From: Symsagittifera roscoffensis
Lineage: Eukaryota > Xenacoelomorpha > Acoela > Convolutidae
Direction of reading: 5' to 3'
DNA: 64,000 bases
Assembly (NCBI RefSeq): GCF_963678635.1
Contig: NC_087068.1
Span: 52,242,563 to 52,306,562, forward strand
Shown here: piece by piece, positions 10,501-21,399 of the stretch
How the letters are laid out: each line of letters opens with the position of its first letter
How positions within the stretch are numbered: position 1 is the stretch's first letter
Program-made: the position numbers and the translations under genes
Notes under the pieces: generated by a model
What the model was told of the DNA's origin: nothing
Database searches by the model: none
Seen by the model: only the letters and a program-made list of their open reading frames with translations

Positions 10501-11771
10501 CGTGACGTTGTGCCTCCACAAAAGCTTCTGCCGAAACAGAGAAACTAACGTTGATCCTCTACCTTGTGTTGAACAAAGAGTAGAAGAACAGAAGTGTTGG
10601 AGGACTGCTTCGAACAGCGTCAGAAAAACTGCGGACTGAAAGTGCGGAGTCAAGGTCGCAGGAGCAGGAGATGGAGCATTGACAAATGGCCGGAAAACAA
10701 GATGCAAAAAGAAGAAAATTTAGAAAAATTTAGAAGTTTTAGAACTTCTAAACGACGAAAACAAAGATTGAACAAAAAAGGAAACAAAGAAGCAACGTAG
10801 GAGAAGATGTTAAAACTCAGAATTGTTTTGTGTGAGAAAAACTCGAATGAGAAACATAGCAACTAAGTTTGCAACTGAAAACGAAGAGAAAATATTTAGT
10901 TGAATTTTGAAATTTACAGAATTTGTTGCATTTATAAATTTGCATTAAGATTTTAGTTAGCGGCTTTAGAGACACTTAATACTTATTCAGAAAAGCTTGA
11001 GTGGGGAGTATAATAAAATATTCCAGCCTGCATGATTTTGACTGATCACTTTGTGGTGACATGAAAGGCTTGGGTAATCTCTTGAAAAAGGAGATTATTT
11101 CATTGTTCCTTCTAACCATCGAGTTCTTTAATTTCAATATTCAGGACCAATAACAACTAAATTCCGAATAATAGGATAATATTAGGTTGTTGGTTGGCAG
11201 GACTGTCCTGCGTCCCAACACTTTTTAAACTTAGGAGAAAAAGCTTGAAATCGGAACATAGACGTTATAGAAGTCGGAACAATAATTTATCTTAAGTTAT
11301 ATTCTCGAAAGCGCAGGTTAAGTGAAAAAATTTGGAAGGCTATAAAAGTGTAGTTTGATGCCATTTGTATTTTGCAGTGAGTCGATATGACATGGATATG
11401 AGTGATTTCATGCATTTTGTAACTTCTGTTCGATTTTGATGAAGACTTCGAGACTCATTGAGGACATTGACCGGGCTGTCCGGGGAGTATGTGAAGTTCG
11501 ACTAGAATGGACAAAACGCAATTTCGTATTCGAATTTTTATCGAAACATCTGACCGAGAAAATTGATGTTTTTATGGATTAGTGACGTTAATTGAACGAT
11601 TAGACGAATCGGGAGGGATAACTTTTGACTAACATGCTAATTTTTAAAACATTAATTTGGGCGTGAACGACACGTAACCTTTTTCATTTCGCACCAACTG
11701 AAACTACGAAAACAGAACAACAATATTCTCAGTGGAAAACAACAACGAAAAAACGACAGCAGATTGAGATT
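10501..11771. other. Unassigned repeat DNA; candidate LTR-like promoter region
   Basis: The first part (about 10,594-10,800) has a short Lys/Arg-rich ORF that I cannot assign. From about 10,996 the sequence is AT-rich. It holds a purine run GAGTGGGGAG (about 11,000-11,009), a 15-bp palindrome at 11,197-11,211, and a TATA-like GGCTATAAAAG at about 11,339-11,349. A purine tract followed by a TATA box would suit the 3' LTR of the Gypsy element, but there is no partner LTR in the window and no convincing TG...CA ends. An equivalent block lies at about 36,070-37,340. Confidence 0.3.
11197..11211. repeat. 15-bp perfect palindrome
   Basis: GCAGGAC-T-GTCCTGC is a perfect inverted repeat around a single central base. 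It is directly followed by GTCCCAACACTT, whose reverse complement shares 12 bp with the minisatellite unit at 23.5 kb. Confidence 0.8.
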
Positions 11772-12079
11772 GTGATCAAAAATTTTCAGAAACCATTCCG
11801 AGTTGTAACGATTGTGCTGCTACAATTGTTGCAACGCAGAACCCAAGATGAATGCCTTCCTAAAAGAATTAAGAACATTCTTTCCCCTGATTTCAGAATC
11901 CGGAGGGGTCTCGAGATTAGATTTCGGACTGTTTTATATAAAAATTTTGATTCCTGGTCATGTCCTGAATTGAAATAAAAATATCCAAATTCATTTTTGG
12001 ATAATGAGAAGCTAGGAGTTGAGGGAAAGGGTTGACCCATCCTCGATGGAGATGATGATTTTTATCTACTGAACAAAAA

Positions 12080-12161
12080 CAATAGTAATATAGTAAATAG
12101 GTAGTAGCCCTATTTTTAGGAGTGACCTCGTGTTGTGGGGATACTGAGACAGAGCCATGAG
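12080..12161. repeat. 82-bp inverted repeat, left arm
   Basis: The arm begins CAATAGTAATATAGTAAATA and ends CAGAGCCATGAG. Its reverse complement lies at 12,890-12,971 with only a few mismatches. A further direct copy of this arm is at 13,449-13,530. Equivalent positions in the second large copy are about 37,649, 38,524 and 39,083. Confidence 0.85.
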
Positions 12162-12889
12162 CTCACTAAATTGCATATAACTATGTTAATTAGAGAACTC
12201 TGATCGAAGCGTGAAACAGTAACGTTTTTTTTTGTCGACCCGATGTTAGAAAGACCACCAAAAGAACTGGCATTGGCAGAGACGGTGAAAAGCATGCAGA
12301 GCTGTGTTTAGACGCTAGCCAGTCGTTTTAGAACCTTGCTTTTTTCCCTGTCGATATGTACTTCCGGGCGAACGTTACATGTTTTGGGGTGTGTTTTAGT
12401 TCTCTTTTTTTTGACTTCCACGCAAAATCAAGTGCCACAAAAAATCATCCGACTGGATTTCGAGATATATCATATGAAAGCCCTTAAAATCGCGTACAAC
12501 TCGTGTCGTCTGATACCTCTGGACAAAAATCCAGGGGTACGGCCTATCGGCGAGGTTCTGAGAAGAATAAATGGCAAAACAAACACCCAATGTATAAAAT
12601 CAGACCTTAAAAATCTCAGAAAATAAAATTCAATTCTGCTTAGGCCAGAAGTGTGTATTGGATATGCTATCCAAAGCTTGAACGCGTTTGCGAAACCCGA
12701 AACGGACGCCATACTACTTATTGATGCAGAAAGTGCCTTCAATTTGCTCAATAGAGAACTTGCTCTAAAAAAGTAGAAATCCTTTGTCCGGCACTAAATC
12801 ATGCGCTGGCCAACTCATATGAACATCCCTCAAATTTATATCTCAATAACACGGTGTTGACATCTATCGAAGGTACAACGCCTTTCCGT

Positions 12890-12971
12890 CTCATGGCTGT
12901 GTCTCAGTATCCCCAGACCACCAGGTCACTCCTAAAATTAGGGCTACTACTTATTTACTATATTACTATTG
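12890..12971. repeat. 82-bp inverted repeat, right arm
   Basis: This is the reverse-complement partner of 12,080-12,161. The arms enclose about 730 bp that include the RT fragment with the PGVRPIG motif. It begins CTCATGGCTGTGTCTCAGTA. A partial copy of its outer part recurs at about 15,681-15,714. Confidence 0.85.
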
Positions 12972-13138
12972 CGACTCCTGGATTAAATCGCGACACTCAT
13001 TGAACAAATAGAGCTGAAATTTCAATCGTTTGAAGGCGAAAGCTTTAACAACAAAACAACCACTACTGAAGATGACGCTCGACTTGACATCAAGGCAAAT
13101 GGGCTCTGGGGAGGCCGATTCAGCCGAGCCTTTACAAT

Positions 13139-15620
13139 CATTCCGAGTTGTAGCGATTGTGCTGCTACAATCGTTGCAACGTAGAACCCATGAACAAGAA
13201 GGGTGTTGAAACTGCGTGTCCAGCCTTCCTAAAAGAATTAAGGAGGTTATTTCCCCTGATTCCAGAATCCGGAGGGGTCTCGAGATTAGAACTCGGACTG
13301 TTTTATATAAAATTTTTGCTTCCTGGTCATGTCCTGAATTGAAGTAATAATATACAAATTCATTTTCAGATAATGAGAAGCTAGGAGTTGAGGGAAAGGG
13401 TTGACCCATCCTCGATGGAGATGATGATTTTTATCTACTGAACAAAAACAATAGTAATATAGTAAATAGGTAGTAGCCCTATTTTTAGGAGTGACCTCGT
13501 GGTGTGGGGATACTGAGACACAGCCATGAGCTCACTAATTTGCATGTAATTATGTTAATTAGTGCGTTCTGATCGAAGCGGGAAACAGTAACGTTTTTCT
13601 TGTCGACCCGATGTTAGATAGACCACCAAAAAAACTGGCATTGGCAGAGACGGTGAAAAGCATGCAGAGCTGTGTTTAGACGCTAGCCAGTCGTTTTAGA
13701 GCCTTGCTTTTTTCACATCGATATGTACTTCCGGGCGAATGTTACATGTATTGGGGTGTGTTTTAGTTCTCTTTTTTTTGTTTTCCACGCAAAATCAAGT
13801 GCCACAAAAAATCATCGGACTGGATTTCGAGATATATCATTTGAAAGCCCTTACAATCGTGATTGGAACTAATTGTGATTCAAACCACAAAAATTTCACA
13901 AAATCCGAATGTGGAGAAAAATTGGTTTGAAACTTTTGATTCTTCGTCATATTTCGATTGAATAAAAGGAGAGGGCACTCTTGTTTTAATTGGAAGTTTC
14001 TCGCCAATGAAAAGTTTTCCGCCAGCAAGTAAAATTATCCCCCATGAAAACCTAATGGCGTACAACTCGTGTCGTCTGATACCTCTGGACAAAAATCCAG
14101 GGGTACGGCCTGTTGGTATAGCCATAAATTGCAAAACAAACACCCAATGTATAAAATCAGACCTTAAAAATCTCAGAAAATTCAATTCTGCTTAGGCCAG
14201 AAGTGTGGAATCGAATATGCTATCCAAGGCTTGAACGCGTTTGCGAAACCCGAAACGGACGCCATACTACTTATTGATGCAGAAAGTGCCTACAAATTGC
14301 TCAATAGAGAACTTGCTCCAAAAATGTAGAAATACTTCGTCCGGCACTACATCATGCGCTGGCCAACTGATATGAACATCCCTCAAAATTATATGTCAAT
14401 AACACGGTTTTGACATCTACCGAAGGCACAACGCAAGGGGATTTACTCGCAATGGCTATGTACGGAATTGGGATAATTCCCCTGATTGAGCTCCTGCAAA
14501 AACCAAATGTTATGCAACAATGTTACGCAGATGACGGAAGCGCTGCAGGTGATCCTAAGAGTGTCCGCGCAATACTGGACAAACTGGATGTGCACGGAAA
14601 GGCTTTCGGATATAATGTGAAGCCTTCCAAGTGTCAACTCGTAGTAAAGGAAAACCGAGTTTTAGAGTCCTTGGATCGGTTATAGGAACACCATCAGCAT
14701 GCGATAAATACATGAAAAGCGAAATTGAAAAGACAGCTGCCTAACTGAAAAGTTTTCAAAGAGCTAAAGCATAACCACAAAATGGGTACTACTGCTATAC
14801 AAAGGAAGTTCAAAATAAATTGAGCTTTAAGTAACCAGAACAACTCTGGAAGCATTTAAGAAAATGGATGAAATTGAGAAAAACGTAAGACAGCAGCTAC
14901 TTCATAGTATTACTGATGAAGATTGCAATTTTTTTGCACTACAGAAAAAATAGGAGGCTTAGACCTCCTCAGTAACACGGAGTTTTCTAGAAATAATGAG
15001 TGGTCACGATTAGAAAACAGTGTTCCAGAAATAGCTGAAACGGAACAAACTCTGATAAAAAGAAACGACAAAACTGAGAATCAGAACATCACACTCTCCA
15101 AAAAGGCTAAAATTATGAAAAATTGCTCAACAAAAAAAAATGACAATAAATCTAGTGACACAGAAAAGAGCATCAAATTGGCTAAACGTGCTACCACTAA
15201 AAAACAATTTTTCCCTCAACAAATCAGAGTTTAAAGATGGCATACATCTGAGATATGGATGGGAACCACAAACACCCCACATTCATGCTCATTTGGACAT
15301 TCGCTCACACTGACCCAGTTTCTACACTGTCCCAAATGCGGATATACTCACCTAAGACATAATGAAATTCGCGATACCTTTGCAAAACTCCTGGAACTCC
15401 TGGAACTAATAGCGAGCTGAAAATCTGCTTAGGCCAGAAGTGTGGAAATGATTATGCTATCCAAAGCTTGAACGCGTTTGTGAAACCCGAAACGGACGCT
15501 ATACTACTTATTGATGCAGAAAGTGCCTTCAATTTGCTCAATAGAGAACTTGCTCTAAAAAAGTAGAAATCCTTTGTCCGGCACTACATCATGCGCTGGC
15601 CAACTCAAATGAACATCCCT
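13139..15620 (+). pseudogene. Second retroelement family, fragment block 2: RT with YADD and Cys/His motif
   Basis: This is the best copy of this protein. From about 14,055 it reads SCRLIPLDKNPGVRPVG, then DAILLIDAESAYKLLN, STEGTTQGDLLAMAMYG (14,416-14,466), and QQCYADDGSAAGD with the catalytic YADD at about 14,524-14,535, then PSKCQLVV. A Lys-rich region (14,923-15,234) leads to FKDGIHLRYGW and, after frame changes, a C..H..C cluster followed by RHNEIRD (about 15,358-15,376). In R2-like elements a CCHC motif followed by RHN precedes a PDDEXK endonuclease, so a site-specific (RLE-type) non-LTR relationship is possible, but I cannot place the clade. Stops at several positions, such as 14,327 and 14,682, make it a pseudogene. 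A further partial repeat of the RT start lies at 15,421-15,620. Confidence 0.65.
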
Positions 15621-15796
15621 CAAATTTATATCTCAATAACACGGTGTTGACATCTCTCGAAGGTACAAACCCTCTCCGTGCTCATGGCTGTGTCTCAGTA
15701 TCCCCAGACCACGCCAATGAAAAGATGATAGTATGATCATACAAAGGAAGTTCAAAAAAAATCGTCGGACAATTCGCGATTTGTTCCAGGAGTCTG

Positions 15797-16164
15797 GTTT
15801 CCGGAATTCAAGGACCAAACATATCAAACCAGTTCTACAAGCATCTACAAGAAATAGAACAGCAGTTGAATAACTTGATTAATGACCAAATAGTAAATGA
15901 TCATCCCCGAAACAATTCAGAACTGTAAAACTTCTGGAGCAAATCAAAAAAATTTTATTCATAAAATCATGTGTTTTTTATGTTGATAAATTAAACCCCA
16001 AATATACTTATAACTTCACCTAATCTCAATCTAAATCTGAACCCTCAAGTGTTTTGCCATGATGGCATCCAGTTTTCGTTCAACAAAAAGATTTTTTTCT
16101 AGTTTTTCTGGCGAATATAATCAAGCAACTCTCTTCCTAACCTGACGCGCCGTCTTTCCAGAAA
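15797..16164. other. Unassigned sequence at the end of large copy 1
   Basis: Homology to 41,430 stops after position 15,796. The following 370 bp are AT-rich with no convincing protein or repeat structure. They lie just beyond the 3' end of the minus-strand Gypsy relative and may include its untranslated tail. Confidence 0.4.
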
Positions 16165-16502
16165 ATGTCATTTTCGTCGCCTGGTAGCCATGTATCCTTA
16201 CTAGAATCCTCAAGTTTGTGTGCTCTTGTTTTTTCTGTTTCGCTCTATTCTAGATCCATTTCTCGTTCTGGCACACTGTGGTCCTCTAATGATCTGCCCT
16301 TCTTTGTCCGAGACTATGTCACCAAGCTCACCAAGTCTGCCCCTATCTCGTCTGGTTTTATCTTGGCAATCAAGAATTCATCTTCATATCTATTGTATCT
16401 CATGCTCGTCTTTTTGCGCCCGCCTCTTCTTGTCTCCATGGTCATGGAATTATCTAGTTTCATGCACTCTGGCAACTTGTTCTGATCAGGTTCATTCCAG
16501 TC

Positions 16503-16772
16503 CTAATCTGCAAGGGAGCCTTCATTCGAGTGGAATTTTGTCTTTTCATTTTCACCCAAGCTCGTGTTCTCGTTGCCATCGTTCTTCTCTCTGGTGCCCT
16601 TCTCGTTCACCTCACATATCGTTTCCACTATCAGGTACTCTAGTCCTTCCATGCTCTGAGGCGCGCACCAATTCTCCGGTGACGGGACATGAGGCTTCAG
16701 ATATTCATAGTGCGCGGTGCGCCCTGTGCTCAAGCTGTAGAACCGACCCTTCTGGTGTACTTCTGTTATCAT
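16503..16772 (-). pseudogene. Pol C-terminal tail (minus element)
   Basis: This frame holds ITEVHQKGRFYSLSTGRTAHYE and CEVNEKGTREKNDGNE, matching the post-integrase tail of the plus-strand copies. It ends soon afterwards, without the long acidic extension seen at 6996-7469. Confidence 0.7.
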
Positions 16773-17659
16773 GAATGGTCCTCTCCATTTCTTTAATTAC
16801 TTCTTTGTTCCCTTGGGAGGGATGACATTCTGAAACACCCGGACATTTTTGCTACAGCGTACGGTTTCGCTTTTAGTTTTTTCTCATTCGCACTTTTTTG
16901 TTGTCTCATCTGCGCTTGGGCTGTGTTCCTTCTACACAGTTCATTCAGTTCTTATTGTCTTTTGATTGCCTCCCTTACGTAGGCTTGGAGTGGAATCTTT
17001 TGCGCCTCGTTTTATGAGTAGAAAAATGTCAATCGCATTACAGTTTCCCTCTTTTCATCAACTATTTTGTCAGAACCTCAACGAAGGCCTTCCCGGTGTC
17101 TGATTGAGGAACATCATCTTGAGATCCAGTGTGTGATTAAACGATCGCAAGTTTCTTCAGCAGAGGCAGTTTGACACGGTACTGCTTCCGCAAATTTCGT
17201 GAAGTGGTCTGTGGTTACCAGTATCTGATTATATCCCGTTTCTGTCATGCTGAATTTTTGGTGGCCTATCTGCACAATTTCATTGAATTCTTAGTGGGAA
17301 CTTCATCTTCCTCGGGTCTTTCACTTGCAGAATTGACGAACATGCATTGACCCATCTTTCGCAAGCTTTCCTCATTCCCGGCTAATCAAACTGGTGCAGT
17401 TTTCTTTGTTGCACACGATTTGATCATGCGACCTGAATAGCATCTCTGTCTGATACAGCTGTGGTAGTATGATTAGGTTATGTTTGTGAACTACTTTTTC
17501 TTCATCTCTTCTCTTGCATGCCACCAGGTCATCCGCAGTGTGATAGGGTAACACTTTTCGTTCCTGGTAGAACTGGCTCAAGATCTTGTAACTATCTTCC
17601 TCCAGATCCCCTTTCTCTTTTACCCAGGTCCGGATCCAATTGGAGAGATGGCTAGTCAT
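16773..17659 (-). pseudogene. Integrase remnant (minus element)
   Basis: The open part 17,372-17,659 has LPQLYQTEMLFRSHDQI, equivalent to the start of the integrase zinc-binding region in the plus copies; the second His of the pair is lost to a frame change. Downstream (about 16,800-17,370) short pieces of the catalytic core are recognisable only in scattered frames. It is non-functional. Confidence 0.65.
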
Positions 17660-18313
17660 CTTGTCATTCTTCTGTATCCCAACCTAGTCTGATAACCCGT
17701 ACCTCGCCTTCACATGCACCTTCAGTGCCATCATTTACCCTGTCAACTCTCCCAGATTGTGGATATCATCTCTTACTTGACACACACTATCCTGATGCTC
17801 AAGATTTTCCTGTCATTTTCGGACCCTAGATTCGTCTTGATGTTTGAACTGCAAGACAATTCCCTGAAAGGTTTCCTTGTTACTGCTATCATCTCTAATT
17901 CTTCTCCTCCGTTTGCATCATCACACTCTAGGTTGTGTGTTCCAGATGAGGGGTCTGTCTGCACTTCTCTATCCTAATTCTTCCTCTTTGCTTCTGCTAG
18001 TATCATGCACAAATTTTCTTGCTCATCTTCATTTTTCATCGAGTTTTCGTCCACTTCTTCTGACTCGCCGGACAAATTTTCTGTTTCACCTTCGTATTCA
18101 TTCAACAACCACTCCCCGGACTCTTGACCTGTTCCGAGCTGTTCAGCCTCCTCCTTGAATAACTTTTTTTCCTCCTCGACTTTGTCTCCATTAGTACCTT
18201 TTCTGGGATACTCTCGACTAATGTCCGTACCACTTTTTCACTCTATGGATCTCTGCCCTCTAACTGATTTTCTTCGCTCGAGCCCATTTTGGTTCTACTC
18301 ATTATAGTAATTT

Positions 18314-18970
18314 CTAGTTCATTCTTCTCATTTTCAGCTTTTTGTCGTCCATATTTTGAAGCAAACTCATTAGATCCTGTCCCACTACTGCTCTCCCCTT
18401 CTCGACCTCCTTTAGATCGTAACCTTTCGCCTTCAATGTTTCCATGACTAGTTTCGGTTTGAGCAACATTTCCACCAGCATTCCTGATTGTAACCTTAGA
18501 ATCTTTGTCTCCCGGTGTTCGGTGGGTAATTCAGGGTGATCCTCGATCAGTTTCCCCGACTCGCCGAGCCATGTCGTGAGTGGTAAGCTGTCATAGGTTC
18601 CCCTGTCCATGAATGAAAATCCATCTTTTATTTCAGCCCTGTCAGCCTCCCTTTGCTCTTGCCTCTCGTAAAATTCCGTTTTTTCAATCAAGCTGCTTGT
18701 ATACTGTTGCTTATCTCTGGTCCTGTGCTCAATCATTATGTTGTAACCATCCAGTCCTACTATCCATCTACCGATGTAGCTTTGATCCATTGAGTATGTT
18801 TTCAACCAAGAGAGTGCTCTGTTTTCAACCGGTAGCTTTAATGGCTCACTGCCCAGGTATGCTCTGTATTTCTCCACGAATGCCACCACCGCAAAAATCT
18901 CCGCCTTGGGCGCCCCGTACTTCATTACCGTGTCGCTCAGGACTTTGCTCCCGTTTGCTATTGATCTCAA
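18314..18970 (-). pseudogene. RNase H and spacer (minus element)
   Basis: This 218-codon open frame starts within RNase H: ANGSKVLSDTVMKYGAPKAEIFAVVAFVEKY (catalytic Glu region), ENRALSWLKTYS, GRWIVGLDGY and IEHRTRDKQQ. It then runs through a charged spacer towards integrase. The Trp in RALSWLKTYS is present here, whereas both plus-strand copies have a stop at that point. The first catalytic Asp lies upstream in another frame. Confidence 0.8.
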
Positions 18971-19071
18971 TACGGTCTTGCCATTCCATTCATGCTCTTG
19001 ATGAATACATGCATGCCATTCTCTGTAGGCATGCCCAATACCGGAGCCTCATACAACTCTCGTTTTTTTCT

Positions 19072-19775
19072 TTAAAAGGACTCCTCCGCAGCGTTATTCC
19101 ACGTGAATTTCTTACCCTTGTGTCTCATGATTTGTTGCATCGGGTATACTTCATCCGTGTAACGTTTGATGAACTCTCTATAGTAATTCGAGAAACCAAC
19201 AAAGCTCATCAACTGATGTTCAGTCTTTGGCGACTTCCAAGTCAGGACTGCCTCTACAGCATCTGGATCTGGTCGGATGCCATGCTTGTCTACCATCCTC
19301 CCGAGGTAATTTATCGAGTCCTTCAATACCTCACATTTTGAGGGCTTGCCTTTCAACCCTTTTCATGCATGCAAGCACTTCGTCCAATCGCTAGATATCA
19401 TCCTCGAGGGTTAGCGTCGCAATTACCACGTCGTGCACATTACAAAGTTACTATATTTCTTGTTCTTCTTGTTAGTGCCTGTGACATCAGTTGCTGTAAT
19501 ATAGCTGTCGCATTGCATAGCCCGAATGGCATCCTCTTCTATTTAATCAATCACAGCTCGCAAGTAAACCCCATTTTGTCTCTATATTGTTTTCTTAGAG
19601 GTACCTGCCAGAAGACCGACCCCAGATCATGAGTTGTAAAAAACTTGGCATCCCCAAAATTTGAAAGGCTCTCGTCTATCCTCGGTATGGGATAAGCATC
19701 TTTCACCGTGACGGAGTTCAGATATCGAAAGTCGCAAGAAAATATCAGTTGATCTCCTTTCTTTTTCGCAATCAC
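19072..19775 (-). pseudogene. Reverse transcriptase (minus element)
   Basis: The piece 19,551-19,775 has KKKGDQLIFSCDFRYLNSVT, IPRIDESLSNFGDAKFFTT and FWQVPLR, the fingers and palm of a Ty3/Gypsy RT, with Tyr intact where the plus copies have a stop. WKRMPFG follows in another frame. The catalytic box region, about 19,420-19,440, reads VVHDVVIAT, so the first catalytic Asp of the usual x-x-D-D appears replaced by His. The piece 19,072-19,356 has PSKCEVLKDSINYLG and the connection domain. Confidence 0.8.
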
Positions 19776-19965
19776 TACTCTACACGCCCGCGGTGATTTG
19801 GATCATTTTATCATGTCATAGTCTAGCAACGTTTCTATATATTTTAGTACATGCATCCGATTTGTGTGGGGTCAAGCTCCTCGCCCCCTCCCTGTGCGGT
19901 ACCGCCGACTCCTCTAGTTCTTTTTCATGCTCAACAAAAATACAGCACCCGATATCCGCTCAGTG

Positions 19966-20346
19966 TCACGAAAAGACGTCCTGATTCCAATCTAAAACAT
20001 CCTTGAAGGCTTCGAGCTGTTCTTCCGTTACTTTCCCATTGAAGTTTTCAATTTCTGGTAATACCGGTTTATCCATTTCCAATTTCTTTGGTTTGGGTCT
20101 TTCTGGAAAATTCGAACAGCTGGACAGTCCATCGTCTGTTTCTGATTTATGTGAATTGATAAGACTCGATGAAATTTTTATTCGCTTGAATCTATTCAAG
20201 ATACAAATCTTGTTCTTATGAATTGGACAATCAAGAACTTCATACTTTCTAATACTTTCAGTTATTTCATATCTAGTTTTCACCGGTAATGCGTTTCCCA
20301 GTTTCTTCCCTCTCTGGATTTTGATTGGTATATCATGAGTATTCAA
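19966..20346 (-). pseudogene. Protease-to-RT linker (minus element)
   Basis: A 126-codon frame contains CSNFPERPKPKKLEMDKPVLPEI, matching CSNFPERPSSYELESDKPVLLEI at about 2824-2893 of the plus copy. This identifies it as the spacer between protease and RT. No enzymatic motif is visible. Confidence 0.7.
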
Positions 20347-20521
20347 CAGATTACTGACCCAGAGGCCACTCTTGGTGATCGAGAATGATCTTCCTAAAAT
20401 AGCAGCGCTTTGGCTTTTTGTCTTTGGTAATATTCAAACCTGCTTTTTATCACTGAGTTAATTGTAGTTCTTCATTCTCAAACTTACTATTGCTGCGTCA
20501 TTAGCTTCCAAGCTCACCCTA

Positions 20522-20971
20522 CTACTCGAGAAAACTGAAGTTTTGCTCTCCTTTGTCATTATCAAATTTATTGGCTTGATTACTTTTTTCCTTTCCGGAA
20601 CTTCGAATCCTAAACATCACATTGTTAAGATCAATCATTACATCAAAGTTCTTGATAAAATCCCTGCCCAAATTGAAATGATCCGATTCGTCTAGATTTT
20701 CCACTACAAGGAAGCTTATCCACAGATTGCGTTCCCCCAATTTTATTGCTATTATCGTTGTTCTGCCACGGACCCTCAGCATCCATTTGTTTGCCGCTGA
20801 AAGCCAGATTCTGGAGCCTATAAGGTCTTTTTTGTCAAATCCCATCCGTTTCCAGGTTCCTATTGGTATCACGCTCAATACAGTTACCTTATCCAGTTGT
20901 CCCATCAATGGCGTCTTTTTTTCATTTATATCGGGTACATGTGTCTGCTTTACATCTGCTTCTGTTCCCAA
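20522..20971 (-). pseudogene. Aspartic protease with lost active site (minus element)
   Basis: The alignment with the plus copy is clear: GQLDKVTVLSVIPIGTWKRMGF here, GLLDTGAVVSVMPIKTWERMGF there. The D-T-G of the catalytic loop is D-K-V here, which would abolish catalysis. The downstream part (VVENLDESDHFNLGRDFI) is well kept, and the frame is open to the stop at 20,522. Confidence 0.8.
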
Positions 20972-21371
20972 GAGCTTGGCAACACTTTGATCTCACTTTG
21001 ATTTCCTCTCGACCCACATAAAACTGGCCCATCAGGTTCTCGTCGGACGTTATCATCATCTTTGTATAGATAGTGATTCCATCTATATCTAGCATGACCT
21101 CTTCTAACTTGTGTTCCGGGTGATTCTGATTCTTCACTGCTTCCCAAAACAGAGGACAGTCCAAACTAAAATGACATTTCTGATTACAGAAGAAGCGTTT
21201 CGCACCAACATTGATGATCAAGCCAATATAGAACTCATTTTCTTCCATCTGATTAATGTCGTCCTCATCTGGTGTATATCCCAGGCTTTTCATCACTTGT
21301 TTATAAGAGGTGCAATCCGCTAAGTGATGATCTGCTGATCCACAATTTGCACATGACCTTCGCTTGTCCAT
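20922..21371 (-). pseudogene. Nucleocapsid zinc knuckle and pre-protease region (minus element)
   Basis: CANCGSADHHLADC is a C-x2-C-x4-H-x4-C knuckle near the start. A second half-knuckle (CNQKCHFSLDC) follows, then DIDGITIYTKMMIT, as in the plus copies. The frame runs past the protease start in a wrong frame. Confidence 0.8.
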
Positions 21372-21399
21372 ATCGTCTATCGGCTTGTGCCACGTCGAT

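Larger units (their letters stand above)
11790..13138 (+). mobile_element. Second retroelement family (RT plus PDDEXK-like C-terminus), fragment block 1
   Basis: The block starts CATTCCGAGTTGTAACG, which recurs at 13,139, so blocks 1 and 2 are a tandem pair. It contains about 700 bp without recognisable protein, then an RT fragment (12,487-12,800) with the motif IPLDKNPGVRPIGEVLRRI and, in shifted frames, DAILLIDAESAFNLLNRELAL (first catalytic Asp region). It ends with a DDARLDIKANGLWGGRFSRAF piece (about 13,070-13,130). That last motif belongs at the C-terminus of this protein family, so the middle is deleted. Many stops make it a pseudogene. Confidence 0.6.

Noticed and set aside
10996-11600. 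Defined 3' LTR of the Gypsy element
   Set aside because: The purine tract and TATA-like box are suggestive, but no second copy before gag, no primer-binding site and no TG/CA ends could be shown in this window.
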